Below, piece after piece: positions 5,905-8,909 of a DNA stretch of 8,909 nucleotides. Position 1 is the first letter of the stretch. Each line of letters begins with the position of its first letter. The notes beneath the pieces are model-generated. The model worked only from the letters and a program-made list of their open reading frames with translations. It did no database searches and had not been told where the DNA came from. The position numbers and the translations under genes were made by a program. The DNA comes from Actinomycetes bacterium (GTDB taxonomy: Bacteria; Actinomycetota; Acidimicrobiia; Acidimicrobiales; Palsa-688), in the NCBI GenBank assembly GCA_021796905.1, contig JAKABK010000017.1:1-8909 (forward strand). The letters are read 5' to 3'.

Positions 5905-6981
5905 GTGGCGAGGGTAGAGCTGCGGGGGCTGCGCAAGCGCTTCGGGGGTGGCGTCGTCGCCCTCGACCACCTGCAGCTCGATGTGGCCTCCGGGGAGTTC
6001 GTGTCGCTGCTCGGCCCGAGCGGCTGCGGCAAGACCACCGCGCTGCGCATCGTCGCCGGCTTCGAGACCCCCGACGAGGGCGAGGTGCTCGTCGACGGTG
6101 TCGACGTGCTCGGCCTGCCGGCGAGCCGGCGCAACATGGGGATGGTCTTCCAGTCCTACAGCCTGTTCCCCAACATGACCGCCAAGGCCAATGTCGCCTA
6201 CCCGCTGCGGATCCGGCGCCGCCCGAGAGCGGAGCGGGAGTCGAGGGCTACCGACCTGCTCGGACTGGTGGGCCTCGCCCGCCAGGTCGACCGCTACCCC
6301 CACCAGCTCTCGGGAGGGCAGCAGCAGCGCGTCGCCCTCGCCCGAGCCCTCGCCCACGAGCCGGCGGTGCTCCTGCTCGACGAGCCGCTCTCCGCCCTCG
6401 ACGCCAAGGTCCGGGTCCAGCTGCGGGAAGAGGTCCGCCGGATCCAACTCGAGCTCGGCATCACCACGATCTACGTCACCCACGACCAGGAGGAGGCGCT
6501 GTCGATCTCCGACCGGGTGGCGGTGCTCTCCGAGGGGCGCGCCGAGCAGGTCGGGACCCCCTCGGAGATCTACAACCGCCCCCGTACCCCTTTCGTGGCG
6601 AGCTTCGTCGGGACCGTCAACCAGTTGGATGCGGTGGTGGTCTCGGCAGCCGAGGGGACCGTGAGCTGCGGCGACCGGGTGATGACCGTCGACGGCGACC
6701 TCTCCGAGCACCCCGCGGGCTCGGAGGTGGCGGTCTACCTACGGCCCGAGGACGTCGAGCTGGTCTCGGAGGGGGCAGCGGACCGGGATGCGAGCCCGGG
6801 CAAGGTGCGCAGCCTCACCTTCCTCGGCCCGGTCACCCGGGTCGGGGTCGACTGCGGGCTCGGTCAGCTGGTCGCGGACGTGGCGAGCGACGTCGCCCTG
6901 CGCCTCGGCGTCGGGGACCCGGTGGCGGTGGTCGTCGAGCCCGGCCGGCTGCGCACCCTCGCCAACCCTCAGGGGACCTGA
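5905..6981 (+). CDS. ABC transporter ATP-binding protein (PotA/FbpC/PhnT-like)
   Basis: The 358-residue ATPase that powers the importer. All nucleotide-binding elements are present: Walker A GPSGCGKTT (37-45), Q-loop Q83 (MVFQSYSLFP), signature LSGGQQQR (135-142), Walker B LLLDEP (156-161), D-loop SALD (163-166) and H-loop H193 (VTHDQEEAL). The C-terminal part, about 240-350, matches the TOBE/MOP-type regulatory domain of this subclass, including the YLRPEDVEL segment (about 277-285), so allosteric control by substrate or another small molecule is possible. The start is a GTG at 5905 with GAGGAGG (5892-5898) six bases upstream. It follows the second permease by 37 bp, so the operon order is binding protein, permease, permease, ATPase. 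Its stop is 25 bp from the end of the convergent methyltransferase. Confidence 0.93.
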   Translation: MARVELRGLRKRFGGGVVALDHLQLDVASGEFVSLLGPSGCGKTTALRIVAGFETPDEGEVLVDGVDVLGLPASRRNMGMVFQSYSLFPNMTAKANVAYPLRIRRRPRAERESRATDLLGLVGLARQVDRYPHQLSGGQQQRVALARALAHEPAVLLLDEPLSALDAKVRVQLREEVRRIQLELGITTIYVTHDQEEALSISDRVAVLSEGRAEQVGTPSEIYNRPRTPFVASFVGTVNQLDAVVVSAAEGTVSCGDRVMTVDGDLSEHPAGSEVAVYLRPEDVELVSEGAADRDASPGKVRSLTFLGPVTRVGVDCGLGQLVADVASDVALRLGVGDPVAVVVEPGRLRTLANPQGT

Positions 6982-7015
6982 ACCGACCGTCGCCGAGCCA
7001 GGGGGCTCAGCGGTT
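6981..7015. terminator. Weak candidate bidirectional terminator between convergent genes
   Basis: In the 25-bp gap and the last codons of the methyltransferase, GAGCC/GGCTC (6995-6999 with 7004-7008) form a 5-bp stem with an AGGG loop. AACCG/CGGTT (6981-6985 with 7011-7015) could close it across an asymmetric internal loop. There is no T run on either strand, so if it acts it would be as a T-less actinobacterial terminator. It could equally be a chance fold. Confidence 0.25.
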
Positions 7016-7759
7016 CGGCCCGGGAAGGCGCCCCTTGACCAACCCGGCCTCGTTGACCACCCGGCGGGTGGTCACCTCGACGAAGCCCGCCCGCTCGAGC
7101 AGGCCGGCCCAGGCCGCCATCGAGATCGGCCGCTCGGCGGTCCTCGTGAGCAGCCGGTAGGCGTTCTTGGCGATCCGCCACCAGCCTGCTGGCCCCCGCC
7201 GGAGCATCACGCCGACCTTGGAGGCGATGATCGCCCGGTCCTCGCCGTCGCCTCCCCGCCCGAGCATCATGTCCCCGATCACGATCCACCCGCCGGGGCG
7301 GAGCCAGCCTGCAGCCTGCGCGACGAAGCGCTCCTTGTCGGCATCGAGCAGGTGGTGGAGGGCGTAGTTGGAGACCACCACGTCGACGCTCCCGGCGTCG
7401 AGCTCGAGGAGCTCGGCGGGGGAGGCGACGGTCTCGATGTTGGTCACTCCCTCCGCTGCGGCCCGCTCGGAGAGCCGGTCGAGCATCGCCTGGCTGACGT
7501 CCACCGCCACGACCCGCCCACAAGACGATGCGATGGCGATGGCGATGGCGCCGGTGCCCGCCCCGACGTCGACGGCCAGTCCGGGGCGCAGGGCCGCGGT
7601 CTCCTCGACGACCGCCGAGATGATCTTCTCCAGCCCGAGCACCCCGTGGTGGTCCCAGCGGTCCACCGCCGCGGACCAACGTCGGCGTTGGCTGCGGACG
7701 TTGGCCTCCTGGCCCCGGAGGGTGCTGCGGGCCGGGGTCTTCGGATCGCTTGGCGCCAT
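7007..7759 (-). CDS. Class I SAM-dependent methyltransferase (UbiE-like fold, substrate unknown)
   Basis: A 250-residue cytosolic methyltransferase of the Methyltransf_11/25 type. Motif I, VDVGAGTG (63-70), binds S-adenosylmethionine; the acidic end of strand 2 is in VAVDVS, and motif post-I to IV is in VVVSNYALHHLLD. LRPGGWIVIGDMM marks strand 5. The C-terminal third (RRGPAGWWRIAKNAYRLL onward) is variable and probably sets substrate choice; no substrate can be named. The ATG at 7759 is preferred, with GAGG about 8 nt upstream. An in-frame TTG at 7822 would add 21 residues, but it lies inside the YceI operator and the added residues show no conservation-like features. It is divergent from the YceI gene and convergent with the ATPase; nothing links it functionally to either. 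Confidence 0.88.
   Translation of the reverse strand: MAPSDPKTPARSTLRGQEANVRSQRRRWSAAVDRWDHHGVLGLEKIISAVVEETAALRPGLAVDVGAGTGAIAIAIASSCGRVVAVDVSQAMLDRLSERAAAEGVTNIETVASPAELLELDAGSVDVVVSNYALHHLLDADKERFVAQAAGWLRPGGWIVIGDMMLGRGGDGEDRAIIASKVGVMLRRGPAGWWRIAKNAYRLLTRTAERPISMAAWAGLLERAGFVEVTTRRVVNEAGLVKGRLPGPNR
7526..7550. repeat. Short hexanucleotide tandem repeat inside the methyltransferase
   Basis: Three perfect copies of CGATGG (7531-7548), preceded by CGATG and followed by CG. On the minus strand it encodes the alternating Ala-Ile run just after the SAM-binding glycine loop. The unit length of six keeps the frame, so copy-number change would add or remove Ala-Ile pairs. Most likely it reflects codon choice in a repetitive peptide. 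Confidence 0.6.
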
Positions 7760-7813
7760 CCCTCCATCCTCGCAGGGCGCCGGCCACCCCGCCCGCCGGT
7801 GGGCGGGAAAGGT

Positions 7814-7829
7814 GGTTGACAAGTCAACC
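7814..7829. promoter_or_regulatory. Operator 1 of the YceI-MarR operon
   Basis: A perfect palindrome, GGTTGAC-AA-GTCAACC, with 7-bp arms. Its core is GTTGA-N4-TCAAC (7815-7828). It contains the TTGACA -35 hexamer of the YceI promoter, so a protein bound here should block RNA polymerase. The symmetric form and size suit a MarR dimer, and a MarR gene lies in the same operon. The binding protein is inferred from context. Confidence 0.75.
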
Positions 7830-7843
7830 GATGATGGTAGAGT
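7816..7843 (+). promoter_or_regulatory. Sigma70-type promoter of the YceI-MarR operon
   Basis: The -35 TTGACA (7816-7821) is a perfect consensus hexamer; the -10 TAGAGT (7838-7843) matches four of six, with a 16-bp spacer. Transcription would begin near 7850, inside operator 2, and give an untranslated leader of about 70 nt. A second TTGACA at 7848-7853 has no acceptable -10 downstream. Confidence 0.65.
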
Positions 7844-7846
7844 GTG

Positions 7847-7860
7847 GTTGACAGTTCAAC
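7847..7860. promoter_or_regulatory. Operator 2 of the YceI-MarR operon
   Basis: GTTGA-CAGT-TCAAC, the same core as operator 1 with a different centre. The two centres are 32 bp apart, about three helical turns, so two dimers would bind the same face of the DNA. It covers the predicted transcription start. Confidence 0.72.
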
Positions 7861-7921
7861 TTCCAGACTGTGCGACTTTCCAGGCTGTCCGACCGGGCAG
7901 CTCTAGCTCCAGGAGGAGACC

Positions 7922-8470
7922 ATGACCACCACCCAGCCGATCACCGGCGACTACACCATCGACATGACCCACTCGACGATCGGCTTCACCGCCCGTCACG
8001 CGATGGTCACCAAGGTGAGGGGCAAGTTCGACGAGGTGACCGGCAGCGGGCACTTCGACGTCGACGACCCCTCGAAGTCCCGCGTCGAGGTGGTCATCGC
8101 AGCCAAGAGCATCGACACCGGCAACACGGATCGCGACAACCACCTGCGCAGCAACGACTTCCTGGCGATGGACGAGTTCCCCGAGATCCGCTTCACGAGC
8201 ACCTCGGTCAGCCGCACCTCCGACGACCACTACGCCGTCACCGGCGACCTGACCATCAAGGGGGTCACCAAGCCGGTGACCATCGACTTCGAGCACACCG
8301 GCGCCGCGGTCGACCCCTACGGCAACCAGAGGATCGGCTTCGAGGGCCACGCCACGATCAACCGCAAGGACTGGGGGGTCAACTGGAACGCCCCGCTCGA
8401 GGCAGGTGGCGTGCTGGTCGGCGAGAAGGTCACCTTGGACCTGGACATCTCGGCGATCAAGACCGCCTGA
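7922..8470 (+). CDS. YceI-family lipid-binding-like protein, cytoplasmic form
   Basis: A 182-residue protein of the YceI family, whose known members form an extended lipocalin-like barrel that binds isoprenoid or other amphiphilic chains. Family segments appear in order: TIDMTHSTIGFTARH (12-26), KSIDTGNTDRDNHLRSNDFL (62-81), FPEIRFTS (86-93), GDLTIKGVTKPVTIDF (108-123), RIGFEGHATINRKDWGVNWN (137-156) and a closing VLVGEKVTLDLDI (165-177). There is no signal peptide, unlike E. coli YceI, so it should stay in the cytoplasm; length fits such forms. AGGAGG at 7911-7916 sets the ATG. It is the first gene of an operon with a MarR regulator 76 bp downstream. The palindromic operators at its promoter suggest it is induced when MarR binds a small molecule or is oxidised. 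Precise role unknown; stress-related functions are often proposed for such pairs. Confidence 0.93.
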   Translation: MTTTQPITGDYTIDMTHSTIGFTARHAMVTKVRGKFDEVTGSGHFDVDDPSKSRVEVVIAAKSIDTGNTDRDNHLRSNDFLAMDEFPEIRFTSTSVSRTSDDHYAVTGDLTIKGVTKPVTIDFEHTGAAVDPYGNQRIGFEGHATINRKDWGVNWNAPLEAGGVLVGEKVTLDLDISAIKTA

Positions 8471-8502
8471 GCCGAGCGGTCACCCACCGCGACAGCACAC
8501 CC

Positions 8503-8532
8503 GGTCCGTCGGCCCGCCCCGACCGGCGGACC
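8503..8532 (+). repeat. Inverted repeat between the YceI and MarR genes
   Basis: GGTCCG/CGGACC (8503-8508 with 8527-8532) encloses TCGG/CCGA (8509-8512 with 8519-8522), leaving a four-base bulge CCGG on the 3' side. No T tract follows. It could lower expression of MarR relative to YceI or be a processing site, but a chance fold in GC-rich DNA is possible. Its 3' arm ends four bases before the MarR ribosome site (AGGAGG, 8536-8541). The operator core GTTGA-N4-TCAAC is absent from this gap. Confidence 0.4.
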
Positions 8533-8546
8533 CCGAGGAGGCGACG

Positions 8547-8909
8547 ATGGAGGGCAGCACCGAAGCGACCCGCTGGCTGACCGACGCCGAGCGGGACGCC
8601 TGGGCGGGCCTGCAGCAGATGCAAGGGATGCTCTCGGGGCGGCTCAACCGGGAGCTGGCGGCGAGCAGCGGCCTGTCGCTGCAGGACTACGCGGTGCTCG
8701 TGAACCTGAGCGACGAGCCCGACGCCCGGGTACGGGCCAACGAGCTCGGGCGGCGTCTCGGTTGGGAGAAGAGCCGCCTCTCGCACCACGTCGCCCGGAT
8801 GGTGGCACGCGGTCTGGTCGCCCGGGAGCGCTGCCCGGTCGACCACCGCGGCCTGTACGTGACCCTCACCGCCGGCGGTCGGGCTGCCCTCCAGGCGGCG
8901 GCACCGGGA
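8547..8909 (+). CDS. MarR-family transcriptional regulator (3' end beyond window)
   Basis: The first 121 residues of a MarR-type winged-helix regulator; the frame is open to the last base, so the C-terminal dimerisation helix is missing because of the window edge, not mutation. Recognisable parts are the N-terminal helix with W10 and W19, the SGLSLQDYAVL segment (41-51), the recognition helix region LGRRLGWEKSRLSHHVARM (67-85) and the wing GLVARERCPVDHRGLYVTLT (89-108). This WEKSRLSHH form is common in actinobacterial MarR proteins. The single cysteine C96 sits in the wing region and might be redox-sensitive, which is speculation. AGGAGG (8536-8541) lies five bases before the ATG. It most likely represses its own operon through the two palindromes upstream of the YceI gene. 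Confidence 0.9.
   Translation, partial: MEGSTEATRWLTDAERDAWAGLQQMQGMLSGRLNRELAASSGLSLQDYAVLVNLSDEPDARVRANELGRRLGWEKSRLSHHVARMVARGLVARERCPVDHRGLYVTLTAGGRAALQAAAPG

Noticed and set aside
7820..7822. TTG start that would lengthen the methyltransferase by 21 residues.
   Set aside because: It lies inside operator 1, lacks a ribosome site and adds a Pro/Arg-rich tail; ATG 7759 has a better site.

Overview
The window looks like a chromosomal segment of a GC-rich Actinomycetota bacterium. Codons end overwhelmingly in G or C, GTG starts are common, the Shine-Dalgarno sites are strong GGAGG types, a Tat lipoprotein carries a long Ser/Ala/Gly linker, and GTTCACCC-type repeats resemble the PhoP/RegX3 boxes of this phylum. 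The class cannot be fixed from sequence alone; an acidimicrobial or similar environmental lineage is only a guess. No insertion sequence, prophage, tRNA, rRNA or CRISPR array is visible.

The left block, on the minus strand from 2517 down to 52, reads PiT-family inorganic phosphate permease, then a DUF47/PhoU-like partner overlapping it by 4 bp (ATGA), then a GntR/FadR-type FCD-domain regulator 40 bp further on. The permease has a convincing promoter: three GTTCA-type repeats at 10-11 bp spacing (2567-2598) next to a TATCAT -10 box, which points to phosphate-starvation control.

The centre block, on the plus strand from 2905 to 6981, is a complete ABC importer operon: Tat-exported binding lipoprotein, two permeases and an ATPase, with very short gaps or overlaps. 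The family is the polyamine / Fe3+ / 2-aminoethylphosphonate type and the substrate cannot be read from sequence. The 387-bp divergent intergenic region (2518-2904) also holds weaker Pho-box-like repeats facing the ABC operon and an about 240-nt leader. The first 118 nt of that leader fold by eye into four abutting hairpins (2663-2780). This leader and the possible Pho link are the most interesting features of the window.

The right block holds a class I SAM methyltransferase (minus strand, converging on the ATPase), then a divergent YceI gene followed by a MarR regulator that runs off the window end. The YceI promoter carries two GTTGA-N4-TCAAC palindromes 32 bp apart, one over the -35 and one at the predicted transcription start. 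This is a textbook layout for repression by the adjacent MarR protein.
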